Source of the DNA: Paenibacillus sp. CF384
GTDB taxonomy: Bacteria > Bacillota > Bacilli > Paenibacillales > Paenibacillaceae
Length of the DNA stretch: 64,000 nucleotides
Direction: 5' to 3'
Assembly: GCF_900106745.1 (NCBI RefSeq)
Contig: NZ_FNNV01000002.1
Span: forward strand, 248,001 to 312,000
Part shown: in pieces, positions 43,682 through 52,831 of the stretch
How the letters are laid out: each line of letters starts with the position of its first letter
How positions within the stretch are numbered: position 1 is the stretch's first letter
Made by a program: the position numbers and the translations under genes
The notes under the pieces: model-generated
What the model was told of the DNA's origin: nothing
The model's input: only the letters and a program-made list of their open reading frames with translations
Database searches by the model: none

Positions 43682-43933
43682 GGGTATCCTCCTTCACGTG
43701 CTGCAGCATCGGTTTTGGTAAGCTCAGCATACGACCGATCAAGCGAAAGCGGATACAACAAAATTCGAATAATCACTGATATCAGGGCAAAATCCTTCTC
43801 TAAAAATTGATTTTTCTCTGAAAAACGGAACTGATATTGTCAAAACGGCCTCCGTTTGGCACAATCAAGTTGAAACTTTTAAATGGTAGTTAGACTTTTA
43901 AATAAACAATATATTCGATAAGGGTGGTTCTCT

Positions 43934-46171
43934 TTGTACAAAAAACTTCTGCTAACCTTTGTCGTATGTATGACCGCATTAATCCTAATTCTCTCTTCCG
44001 TGCTTTTCTACAGTTATAAGAGCTCGTCCATTTCCTTAATTAAAGACATGAACGTAAATGTCTTATCCAAAATCAGCTACAGCTCGGTATATATGGATAA
44101 CATGGCAAGGAAATTCTGCCAATCGCTCTCGCTCAATAATTACATCATTGCATTCGCCAATAGCAATGAGCTCGATATCATAACGACCGGCAATGCCATC
44201 CGAACGCTTGATTCACTGACGCTGCCGAACACCTACATCCATTCCGCCTATATTTATAATAAGAAGATCGATACGTTCATCTCTTCGCCTCCCAGCACAT
44301 TCTTTAGCAGCTCCGATTTCCCGGACAAAGAAATCAAGCAGCTGCTCGAAGATGCACAGAAACGAAAAAACTTTACACCGATCCTATATCCAATTCCGCG
44401 TAAAATCGATAATTATAACGTCTACACCTATATCCTGTTTGACACCAGCGACTACAATGGTAATTCCACGAACGCCATCGTGCTGAATGTCGATGCCGAT
44501 TGGCTGCGACTAACCATTTCATCACTCGATCAGAAGAAGAACAGCTCCGGCAGCAGCGGAGACATTCTGATCTTGGACGAGAATGGAACCATCGTAAGTC
44601 ATCCGACCAAGAGTATGTTCATGAATAATGTGTCCGGGGAGCCCTACGCGAGTAAAGTGCTTACCACAGCAGACGGGTCAGGCACCTTCTTCAATGTCCT
44701 AAACGGCAAGAAATATGTAGTTTCCTATGTATCCTCCGACATTCTCAAATGGAAGTTTGTCAGTCTGACGCCCTACAGCTCCGTCTTCTCCAGTGTGCAG
44801 TGGAATGGCTGGCTAACGCTGCTGTTCTGTGTGATTGTGCTCGTTCTCGGACTTTTCATTGCGGTCATCGCGTCCAAGAAGCTCTACCATCCGTTTGCTG
44901 TACTTATGGATAAGACTACACTGCTCGAACGTCAGAAGAGAGACAGCGCGGCTGTATTGAAGAATGAATTTATGAAGCAAATGCTATCAGCCTCAGCGAT
45001 GCTTCCCATTGAGAAAGTAATGGCGAAAGAACAAGAACATCATTTCGATATCTCGTTTACGCATTCATTATTTCTGTTTATTCTAAAAATCGATGACTAT
45101 CATGAGTTTGTCAATAAACATAATGAGAAAGATCGCGTTTTGCTCAAATACTCTATTGAAAATATTACCAAAGAAATCGTGTCTGCCCATTACAAATGCG
45201 AAATCATTAATCATGATTCTGATCATTTTACCGTTCTCGTTGATATGCAGCATTTGGAGGTTAATCAGGAGCAGTTAAATGACGATATATTCCGCGCGCT
45301 CGTCACGGACATTCAATTGAATATTCAGCGCTTCTTGCCTTTCACGGTATCCGTCACACTCGGTTACGTAATTGAATCTTACGAGCAGCTCAAACTAATT
45401 TATGAAGAAACATTGAACCTCTCGATGTACCGATTAAAAGTCGGACACCAAAGTATCATTACGCCGGAAATACTGAAGCAAATCGACGATGGGGCTAATT
45501 TATTCCCATCATCCAAAGAGAAGCAGCTCCTCGATGCGCTCCGGCTAGGTAACGGGGAGAGTGCCAAGGAAACTTATAGAGAGCTGATGCGAGCCATTGA
45601 GCATTCGTCCTACGATAACATCATTCGATCCATCCTGTACTTGTCTTTCTCCATCTACAATTCACTTAACAGGGTCGAAGACGGTACGAGTTCACGTATA
45701 AACAGCTTTACACTGGAGTTTCTCAACAAGATCCCGACATTCGAAACGCTTCAACTGATTGAGCAGAGATTCAGCGCTCTGATCGATGAGATCGTTCAGT
45801 TAAAGGATGGCAACAAGGATAAGAAAAAGAATGAAATCGTCGAGTCTGCTGTTGAACTTATACAATCCAACTATTCGGACAAGAATCTATCGCTAGGCAG
45901 CTGCGCAGAACATCTGTCCATCTCCTCTGTCTACCTTGGCAAACTGTTCAAAAGCGCCACCGGAAACTCCGTAGCCGAATACATTACAATGATTCGTATG
46001 GAGAAGATCGGGGGCTATCTTGAAACGACCAACCTGCCGATCAATGATATTTTGGAGCGATGCGGCATCGAGAAATCGAACTACTTCTATACCACGTTCA
46101 AGAAATACTTCGGCGTGTCCTTAACGGAATACCGACTGAAGAATGTAAATAAGCCTCCATCCTCTATATAA
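43934..46171 (+). CDS. AraC-family regulator with membrane-anchored extracellular sensor
   Basis: The product is 745 residues. Transmembrane helix 1 (about 5-27) and helix 2 (about 290-312, LLFCVIVLVLGLFIAVIA) enclose an extracellular sensor domain that may be dCache-like. A cytoplasmic linker follows, and two helix-turn-helix units occupy the last 100 residues (LSLGSCAEHLSISSVYLGKLFKSATG and LERCGIEKSNYFYTTFKKYFGVSLTEYR). It is a one-component version of YesM/YesN: extracellular sugar or the binding protein is sensed and transcription is switched directly. Translation starts at TTG behind AAGGGTGG. It is divergent from the importer operon, and its stop codon lies in the loop of the terminator hairpin. 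Confidence 0.9.
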   Translation: MYKKLLLTFVVCMTALILILSSVLFYSYKSSSISLIKDMNVNVLSKISYSSVYMDNMARKFCQSLSLNNYIIAFANSNELDIITTGNAIRTLDSLTLPNTYIHSAYIYNKKIDTFISSPPSTFFSSSDFPDKEIKQLLEDAQKRKNFTPILYPIPRKIDNYNVYTYILFDTSDYNGNSTNAIVLNVDADWLRLTISSLDQKKNSSGSSGDILILDENGTIVSHPTKSMFMNNVSGEPYASKVLTTADGSGTFFNVLNGKKYVVSYVSSDILKWKFVSLTPYSSVFSSVQWNGWLTLLFCVIVLVLGLFIAVIASKKLYHPFAVLMDKTTLLERQKRDSAAVLKNEFMKQMLSASAMLPIEKVMAKEQEHHFDISFTHSLFLFILKIDDYHEFVNKHNEKDRVLLKYSIENITKEIVSAHYKCEIINHDSDHFTVLVDMQHLEVNQEQLNDDIFRALVTDIQLNIQRFLPFTVSVTLGYVIESYEQLKLIYEETLNLSMYRLKVGHQSIITPEILKQIDDGANLFPSSKEKQLLDALRLGNGESAKETYRELMRAIEHSSYDNIIRSILYLSFSIYNSLNRVEDGTSSRINSFTLEFLNKIPTFETLQLIEQRFSALIDEIVQLKDGNKDKKKNEIVESAVELIQSNYSDKNLSLGSCAEHLSISSVYLGKLFKSATGNSVAEYITMIRMEKIGGYLETTNLPINDILERCGIEKSNYFYTTFKKYFGVSLTEYRLKNVNKPPSSI

Positions 46172-46185
46172 GAGGATGGAGGCTT
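46151..46185. terminator. Bidirectional terminator overlapping the AraC stop codon
   Basis: AAGCCTCCATCCTCT pairs perfectly with AGAGGATGGAGGCTT. The TAA of the plus-strand gene (46169-46171) lies at the loop, and the convergent DUF5107 gene ends at 46201. Confidence 0.8.
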
Positions 46186-46200
46186 CTATCTCGGACAAGA

Positions 46201-49200
46201 TTATGATGACTTATTTAGATAGGTGGCATTTAAGGAATGATGGTATGCGCCGAGATGATTGACGTCAAGTCGCAGAACGGCAGCAAGCTCTTCGGCTGCT
46301 TCCCCGCCCTGTCCGAGTCCCAACAAGCCCAGCCCTCTCATATACCGGCAGTGAATTTCGTTCCTGAAGTTCAAATCGTCCTCGAAGACGAGGAAATCCG
46401 GCAGCGAAATCGCGAAATAATCGATTTTGACTTCGGCGAACACATGCTTCTCCGCGTAGTCGATCAGCTTGTAGAAGCGTCTTTTGGCCTCTTTGACATC
46501 ACCGAGCTTTAACCACGCCAAGCCTTGATAATAAATCATATCCGGCGGCTGATCGTTATAAAACATCGCACTGGCCGGTTCCTCGAGTCCAACCGATGCG
46601 GCGCGGAATGCAGTTTCGGCCTCTTCCGCTTGACCTAACGCCGCATAAGCACAGCCGAGATAATAGTAAACGTTGTTTTCTTGCGCTCCCGTGAGCTTAC
46701 CTTCGCCGAGATTGTCCGGATAGACGAGTGCCTTCTTCAGCCAATCGATCGCTTCGTCATATTTGTCTTCGGACAAGCATACCTTTGCCAATTCTACGTG
46801 AGAGAGAACGTATTGGCCTGTCGCTTTACCTTCCCCGCCTTCCCACGGATGGAACTGCCGCGCTGCAAGAAGTTCATAGGCAAGCTGATGGCGGCCAAGT
46901 CGATTATGGAGTGTGACATACTCCAAATAGAGATCGTCTCTGCGCTCTACGAGATGTACGTGTGCGGACAATCGAGCGAGTCGGTCTTCAGGTGAGACAC
47001 CTAATTTCTTAACCAATTGATCCAGCTCGTAGAAGACCCTTGCATCGTCTTGATTGTAAGCGAAAGCTCGTTCCAATGCTTGGCGAGCCTCATCACGGTC
47101 GCCGCGTTTGTTGTAGTATGCCAAGGCCAAATTGCGGCTCACAGTCGGAAAGGTCGAATCCATGGACAGCGACTTCTCCCAATGCATGATCGCTTTGTCT
47201 GCGAGTTTCTTGTCATAATATAGGTTGCCCATGTAATAGTGCGCTTTGGCATCTTTCGGCATCCTGCTCGTTGCATATGTTAACACCGTTAAATCGAATA
47301 ACGTATTCGGGAAACAATAGTCCGAGGACGCCTCTCCTCCGGATTGCAAATACTGGAGTGACAGCTCTGTTTGACCCGTCTTGCCATACAAATAGCCAAG
47401 CGTGTAATGAATCATCGGATACGTATTGTCCGATTGGTTGTCTGCTATCATATTCAATACTTCAATCGCCTCGGCGTAAAGCCCGGCGTCGGCATAGTCA
47501 GAAGCTAATGACAAGTGGTTATGTGCGTCCGCTCTCAACAAGAATAGGAATTCCTCATACACCGATTCCGCTTTCTCGATATCCCCTGCCGTCTCCAAGG
47601 CCAACCGCAGTTCGTTATACGCGCCGAAGTCAGCAATATCCAGTCGGATGGTTTCGTTGCCGAACGTAATCGCTTCCTCCGTGCGACCGAGCTTGCGCAG
47701 CAGCGCCGCCTTCACATTTCTTGCTTTGTAATTACGCGAGTTACGGACGAGCGAACGTTCGACCAGCTCCAATGCTTCGGACAACCTCCCTTGCTCGGTG
47801 GCGATTTGTGCTAAGGAGAAGTAGCCGCTGTCTTGCCATGCTGCCGACCATACGGATTTGTAGAAGGCCGCGAACGCTTCTTCCTGCCTACCTTGCAGCT
47901 TTAAAGAAACGCCCAATTGATAGTAAGCTTCGCCGTCGTAAGGATTAGGATTGCGCCAAGTCAAGCTCTTAATCGCAGCGCGGAAGTGAAGCTCGCTCTC
48001 TTCCAATAGCCCTTTGCGAAGCAGCAGCGTTCCGTAAGCGACATTGATACGGATATCGCTGGGATCCCGCTTCAGTCCTTCGAGGTAATAGGCTTCCGGC
48101 TCGAAGGTCGCATGCCGGTACTGCTCTAGGTGAAGCCCCGCCAAATACAGCTGCTCGTTTGTCTTCAGTTCCTCTGGCTCGGGAAGAGGTTTCGCCGCCT
48201 CGGGCATTTCTTCGATTTGCGGTTTCTTAGGCGTGTAGCTCACGAGCGATGAACCGGACACATCTCTTAATGACAACGTTAGCTCGTGCGCCTTAACGCC
48301 TGCATCAAGCTGAACTTCAGCTCGAAAGCCCTGCAGCGGAGTGAGCGTCAAGACTTCGCAGTAATACGACTGGCCATTGCCCGATAGCACCAAAGTCGAG
48401 CCTTCCACTCGGGATGTCGTGTAGACTTGAATGGCAGCCAGAGCAAGATTCTCGTCGACTTCCAAGTTTATCGCGGCTTCGGTCGTCGCGTTCTTGACGA
48501 CTCCGATATCTTTGTACGGCATGAAGTATTGCTTAAAGGACTTCTCTTCGTAAGGCTGCAGCCATGTAAAATCAGGCTGGTTGTCCGTGTACACGCCTGT
48601 CATCAGCTCGATGTACGGTCCGTCTTCATCGGTCAAATTCCGGTCCCACGCTTGCCCGAATTCCCCGTTCCCCCACGTCCATTGTTTCTTGCCCGGCGAA
48701 ATATGATGATTCGCGACATGCAGCAAGCCCGCTTGCCGTGCATGATCGTAACCTCCAACGAAGTTGTAATCGGATTTGTAGGCCATGTAAGAGGTTGGAA
48801 CGGGAATGTTCTTGTACCTGGAGATGTCGACGCCTTCGGAATAGTCCATTTTGTAATATGTGCCTGTAGCGATCGGAAATTTGGACACGTCGCGTTTGCC
48901 ATGGTCGAATACGGCGTTCACGTCCGGCGGAAACACCGATTGCGTATGATCATTGACCGCTACCGCGGGGTTTGCCCACCACAGGAAGGTTTGCGGCTCC
49001 GGCGTCCGGTTGTAGAGCTGTGCTGCTATTTCCAGATACGCTTTGTCCGGATATAGCGTGAAACCGGCCGTAACTTTCGTCCCGTGCATGCGGTCGATTT
49101 CGCTCACCCATACGGTGGCGCTGCCGTCTTCATTTTCCTCCAGCAGGTATTCTACCGGGCCGTACGTGTTCGGACGGTGATGCTGCGGCCAGTTAAACTC

Positions 49201-49557
49201 GATGCCTCCCGAAATCCACGGTCCCGCCAATCCGACGAGCGCAGGCTTGATCACCTGGTTATAGTAAACGAAATCGTAATTGTTCGTACGATCGACCGCG
49301 CGATAGATCCGGCCGCCGAGCTCGGGCATGATTTCGATGCGCAAATAATCGTTTTCTAGGATGACGATGCGATAGGGATGCGGCTTTTTCTCGTCCTCTA
49401 TTTTATCGATGACCGGATGGGGATACACTTTGCCGGAACTGCCCTGATATACGCGCTTTTCCAGAAACATTGGATTTTTGTCGGGTTTCCCTATATCGTA
49501 CGTAGGAATTTCGACGACCTCTTCCCAGACGCGGGAACGTCCCATTTGGTGAGTCAA
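46201..49557 (-). CDS. DUF5107 domain-TPR repeat protein
   Basis: The product is 1118 residues with no signal peptide. The N-terminal part (about 20-340) matches DUF5107, a beta-sandwich domain related in fold to galactose-mutarotase-like regions (RIEIMPELGGRIYRAVDRT, ISGGIEFNWPQHHRPNTYGP). From about 470 to 1090 come many tetratricopeptide repeats (for example GEAYYQLGVSLKLQGRQEEAF, AKAHYYMGNLYYDKKLADKA). Its placement beside sugar importers and AraC regulators suggests a carbohydrate-active or carbohydrate-binding cytoplasmic protein. The fold relationship hints at sugar processing; no reaction can be assigned here. It is divergent from the AraC gene at 49761. Confidence 0.85.
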   Translation of the reverse strand: MTHQMGRSRVWEEVVEIPTYDIGKPDKNPMFLEKRVYQGSSGKVYPHPVIDKIEDEKKPHPYRIVILENDYLRIEIMPELGGRIYRAVDRTNNYDFVYYNQVIKPALVGLAGPWISGGIEFNWPQHHRPNTYGPVEYLLEENEDGSATVWVSEIDRMHGTKVTAGFTLYPDKAYLEIAAQLYNRTPEPQTFLWWANPAVAVNDHTQSVFPPDVNAVFDHGKRDVSKFPIATGTYYKMDYSEGVDISRYKNIPVPTSYMAYKSDYNFVGGYDHARQAGLLHVANHHISPGKKQWTWGNGEFGQAWDRNLTDEDGPYIELMTGVYTDNQPDFTWLQPYEEKSFKQYFMPYKDIGVVKNATTEAAINLEVDENLALAAIQVYTTSRVEGSTLVLSGNGQSYYCEVLTLTPLQGFRAEVQLDAGVKAHELTLSLRDVSGSSLVSYTPKKPQIEEMPEAAKPLPEPEELKTNEQLYLAGLHLEQYRHATFEPEAYYLEGLKRDPSDIRINVAYGTLLLRKGLLEESELHFRAAIKSLTWRNPNPYDGEAYYQLGVSLKLQGRQEEAFAAFYKSVWSAAWQDSGYFSLAQIATEQGRLSEALELVERSLVRNSRNYKARNVKAALLRKLGRTEEAITFGNETIRLDIADFGAYNELRLALETAGDIEKAESVYEEFLFLLRADAHNHLSLASDYADAGLYAEAIEVLNMIADNQSDNTYPMIHYTLGYLYGKTGQTELSLQYLQSGGEASSDYCFPNTLFDLTVLTYATSRMPKDAKAHYYMGNLYYDKKLADKAIMHWEKSLSMDSTFPTVSRNLALAYYNKRGDRDEARQALERAFAYNQDDARVFYELDQLVKKLGVSPEDRLARLSAHVHLVERRDDLYLEYVTLHNRLGRHQLAYELLAARQFHPWEGGEGKATGQYVLSHVELAKVCLSEDKYDEAIDWLKKALVYPDNLGEGKLTGAQENNVYYYLGCAYAALGQAEEAETAFRAASVGLEEPASAMFYNDQPPDMIYYQGLAWLKLGDVKEAKRRFYKLIDYAEKHVFAEVKIDYFAISLPDFLVFEDDLNFRNEIHCRYMRGLGLLGLGQGGEAAEELAAVLRLDVNHLGAYHHSLNATYLNKSS

Positions 49558-49671
49558 TTGCAGTCACTCCCTTGTAAAGTATGATTTCTTATCCCTACTT
49601 TAACGAACGGCGTCTATAAGAACAATTGAGCATCAACTGATAATGATGGACTATATTCTGATTTACTGATA

Positions 49672-49700
49672 TTGCATCCCAACACAACTCTCTATACAAT
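49672..49700 (+). promoter_or_regulatory. Promoter of the AraC gene at 49761
   Basis: TTGCAT (49672-49677) and TACAAT (49695-49700) are 17 bases apart. Transcription would start near 49707, which argues against translation from the TTG at 49719. Confidence 0.55.
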
Positions 49701-49760
49701 AGCAGTAATATTGCACCTTTGAGAGTGAAGGGATTTGATCTTATAAACGCTACGAAGAAA

Positions 49761-50633
49761 ATGGAAGGATTTCGAGAACAGCGTCTCTTCGTCCTTCCTG
49801 AGTACATGCAGCGCGAGCTTGCCGGAACCGAGCTGACCCGGCAGCTGTACGTTAGCGATATCGGTTTCTTCCCGCATGCCAAGCACCACTACAGGGAGCG
49901 GCCGGAAGGCACGGACGCCTATATCTTCATCTATTGCATCGACGGCCAAGGGAACGTGCAACTAAATGGCGGAGAACCTCTCGATATCGGGCCAGGAAGC
50001 CTTATCGTGATTCCGGCGGGCATGCCTCACCGCTATTGGGCTTCCGAACAAGAACCATGGAGTATTTATTGGTTCCACCTGAAGGGAGAGCACGCTCAGG
50101 AGTTGACCCGCCTGTATGGATTGGAGTGCAAGGCTGTCCCGCTTCCTCGCTCCATTGTTTCCGAATTCGTCTCCAACATCGAACAATCGCTTGCGATCAT
50201 CTCGGACAGACCCTATTCGATTCACTCCCATGTATACGTCTCGCAGACCATGCGCTGGGTGTTGAGTGTCATCGGCCAAGAGCTTATGAACGTAAGCCAG
50301 GACCATAAACGGGACCAGTATCTTGAGAAAGCCATGCGGTATATGAACGAACACGTGGGGACTGCCGTTCGGCTGCCTGAGCTTGCCAGATACGCCGGCA
50401 TTTCGACGCAGCATTTGATCCACCTCTTCAATAAGGAAACCGGCTTCTCCCCCATCGATTATTTCCTTCGCATGAAGATGCAGCATGCCGCGAGCATGCT
50501 CGATTTAACGGACTTAACCGTGCGTGAGATCGCCGTCTCCGTCGGACTTGCCGACCCCTATTATTTCTCCCGCCTATTCAAGAAGCTCATGGGCTACTCG
50601 CCTACCGAATATCGCAAAATCCCGAAAGGCTAA
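49761..50633 (+). CDS. AraC-family transcriptional regulator with cupin domain
   Basis: The product is 290 residues. The N-terminal cupin has GFFPHAKHHYRERPEG, YCIDGQGNVQLNGG and IVIPAGMPHRYWA, and the C-terminus has two helix-turn-helix units (VRLPELARYAGISTQHLIHLF and LTVREIAVSVGLADPYYFSRLF). The frame is open up to a TTG at 49719, but the promoter leaves almost no leader there; the ATG at 49761 gives the usual start (MEGFREQRLFVLPEYM). The ribosome-binding site is weak either way. It is divergent from the DUF5107 gene and faces the galactosidase operon end, so either neighbour may be its target. Confidence 0.85.
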   Translation: MEGFREQRLFVLPEYMQRELAGTELTRQLYVSDIGFFPHAKHHYRERPEGTDAYIFIYCIDGQGNVQLNGGEPLDIGPGSLIVIPAGMPHRYWASEQEPWSIYWFHLKGEHAQELTRLYGLECKAVPLPRSIVSEFVSNIEQSLAIISDRPYSIHSHVYVSQTMRWVLSVIGQELMNVSQDHKRDQYLEKAMRYMNEHVGTAVRLPELARYAGISTQHLIHLFNKETGFSPIDYFLRMKMQHAASMLDLTDLTVREIAVSVGLADPYYFSRLFKKLMGYSPTEYRKIPKG

Positions 50634-50639
50634 CTTATA

Positions 50640-50669
50640 AAAAAAAGCAGGCTGCGTGGTACGCAGCCT
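50640..50669 (-). terminator. Terminator of the galactoside operon
   Basis: AGGCTGCGT pairs with ACGCAGCCT over a 3-base loop, followed by CTTTTTTTT on the minus strand. It is shared with the end of the convergent AraC gene. Confidence 0.85.
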
Positions 50670-50685
50670 ACTTAGATGTTTATGA

Positions 50686-52809
50686 TTATCTCTCAACTCG
50701 AGCGATGCGGATCATTCGACTCTGACCATCACCGGAGAACCCTAACGCCACGCCAACTTGCATGAGCGTGCTTCCGTGCTGAGTAACCGCTCGTCCGTCT
50801 CCGGCATCAACCTCATACAAGGCATCCGGATCAAGCCCCTGCAGAGTAAGCCGGCGTTCCCAAGCGCCGAAATGCTGCGCGTTCTGGAAAGCAAACACGA
50901 CGGACTCTTGCCCGTCTCTGGCTACATACTGGCATGCCGCAACGTTCGAATGCCGCAATGACGATAAGCGGTACAAGTCGCCATGCATCGTAATCAATCG
51001 GATTCGTTTATATTGCTCCACGTAGTCCTTCGCTTCGGCCAGCTCATCCTCCGACCAGCGGTCGATGTTCGCACCAATACCGAGACCGCCCATCATGGCG
51101 CTATGAAACCGGAAGGAAAGCGGCAGCCTTCTTCCATTCATGCCGTGAGGCGACTCCGTGACCCAGCACATCATGACAGACGGGTCATAGGCGTAAGTGA
51201 AGCCTTCCTGAATATGAAGCCGATCGAGCGCGTCCGTATTATCGCTGATCCAAGCTTGGTCCGCGAAACGCAGAATTCCGAGGTCGATTCGGGCTCCGCC
51301 GCCCGCGCAAGTCTCAAACTCGACGTTCGGGAACCGCCTGCGAAGCTCGCCCCAGATTTCATACAGGTTGTTCACGTGTCGAATCCAGTCCGAATGCTCC
51401 CTTTGCTGCCGCTCATCTGCTATTCCCGGCTCGGTTACCGTTCGGTTCATATCCCACTTAATGAAGGAAATGTCATACGAGCTCAGCAGATTCGTCATGA
51501 AATCGAGAACAAACTGCTTCACTTCCGGAAGCCCGAGGTTCAGCAGCAATTGATTCCGCAGCTGAGAACCGGCACGCGTAGGGAACTGATAAACCCATTC
51601 CGGATGCGCACGGTACAAATCACTGTCCGGATTCACCGATTCGGGCTCTACCCAGATTCCGAAATCCATGCCTAGCGATTTGACCTCGTCGATCAGCTCG
51701 TTCAAGCCCTTCGGGAACTTCTGGGGATTGACCTGCCAATCCCCAAGGCCTGCTCGGTCACTGTTGCGCGCGCCAAACCAGCCATCGTCGACGACGAACC
51801 GCTCGACGCCGATTCGCGCCGCTTTGTGCGCGAGTACCTTCTGGTCCTGCACGTTCACCGCGAATTCCGTCGCTTCCCAGGAATTGTAGAGCACCTTGCG
51901 TTCGCGAGAGCCCGGTAGAATCGCTGCTTTCTGATAGCGGTGAAGCTGGCGGCTCATCCCGCCAAAGCCATTCTCGCAGAATCCCCCCGTGAAGACGGGC
52001 GACGTATAAGATTCGCCCGGTGCGATCGCGAAGCTTCCATCGAAATCGTTAATGCCTCCGCTCACTCTCAGATGCCCGAACGTCGTCTTCTCGGCTGCGA
52101 TCTTCCAATTGCCGCTCCAGCCAAGCGCGCCGAACCACACATGACCGCTCGTTTCGCTGGCGGTCCCGTCATCAATCGCAAACCATGGATTGGCGTGCGG
52201 ACCTGTAAAGCCTCTTCTTGATTCCAGCACTTTCTTGCCTTCTGAGAGCACATCTGACCTTAATTGATACTCGCCTGCCCACCGCCCCGTGACATGTGTC
52301 AAACGGTATGCGGGCAGGGAAAGCACCGACCAGATGGCTGACATCGCTTGCTCGATGCGAACAGCTGAAGGCTCGCCGTTGGTTATCGTTACATACCGCT
52401 CGATCAGGTCGAATTCGGGAAACACGCGGTAATGCAGATTCACCTTCAGTGCGTAATACTCATCAGCAAGACGGATGACAAGCTCCTCGGGCTTATCCAT
52501 CAAGTAGCCGTCATATCGCAGCAACAGATCGCGCACACCGTCGCCGAACGTCACCTTCAATGCTGGCTCCGCATATAAGAGGCCGCCCCAGCCCCCGTAC
52601 TCTTCCGTTTCGCGGTCTACGGCCGCATCGAAGGAGCTGTGATGTTTCGCTCGAAGCAAGTCAGCGCAATCCCCGGCATGAACCGGGGACCCCCAATAGA
52701 GATGCTGCACAGTTCCGCTATCATTAATGCCGAACAGATAGGACGACCGTGCAGTGCGGATCGCGAAAATATGAGATTCTTCTAAATAGCTGATCGGCAC
52801 ATCCAGCAC
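50686..52809 (-). CDS. Alpha-galactosidase, GH36
   Basis: The product is 707 residues and cytoplasmic. It has an N-terminal beta-supersandwich (about 1-290), then a TIM barrel with FVVDDGWFGARNSD (338-351), the nucleophile D453 in FIKWDMNR and the acid/base D523 in WISDNTDALDR, then a C-terminal beta domain. GH36 releases terminal alpha-galactose from raffinose-type sugars or galactomannan fragments with retention. It acts on what the adjacent importer brings in. It is the last gene of the locus, 22 bases after the secreted hydrolase gene. Confidence 0.95.
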   Translation of the reverse strand: MLDVPISYLEESHIFAIRTARSSYLFGINDSGTVQHLYWGSPVHAGDCADLLRAKHHSSFDAAVDRETEEYGGWGGLLYAEPALKVTFGDGVRDLLLRYDGYLMDKPEELVIRLADEYYALKVNLHYRVFPEFDLIERYVTITNGEPSAVRIEQAMSAIWSVLSLPAYRLTHVTGRWAGEYQLRSDVLSEGKKVLESRRGFTGPHANPWFAIDDGTASETSGHVWFGALGWSGNWKIAAEKTTFGHLRVSGGINDFDGSFAIAPGESYTSPVFTGGFCENGFGGMSRQLHRYQKAAILPGSRERKVLYNSWEATEFAVNVQDQKVLAHKAARIGVERFVVDDGWFGARNSDRAGLGDWQVNPQKFPKGLNELIDEVKSLGMDFGIWVEPESVNPDSDLYRAHPEWVYQFPTRAGSQLRNQLLLNLGLPEVKQFVLDFMTNLLSSYDISFIKWDMNRTVTEPGIADERQQREHSDWIRHVNNLYEIWGELRRRFPNVEFETCAGGGARIDLGILRFADQAWISDNTDALDRLHIQEGFTYAYDPSVMMCWVTESPHGMNGRRLPLSFRFHSAMMGGLGIGANIDRWSEDELAEAKDYVEQYKRIRLITMHGDLYRLSSLRHSNVAACQYVARDGQESVVFAFQNAQHFGAWERRLTLQGLDPDALYEVDAGDGRAVTQHGSTLMQVGVALGFSGDGQSRMIRIARVER

Positions 52810-52831
52810 TCCTCTTCGCTGTTAAGTTGCT

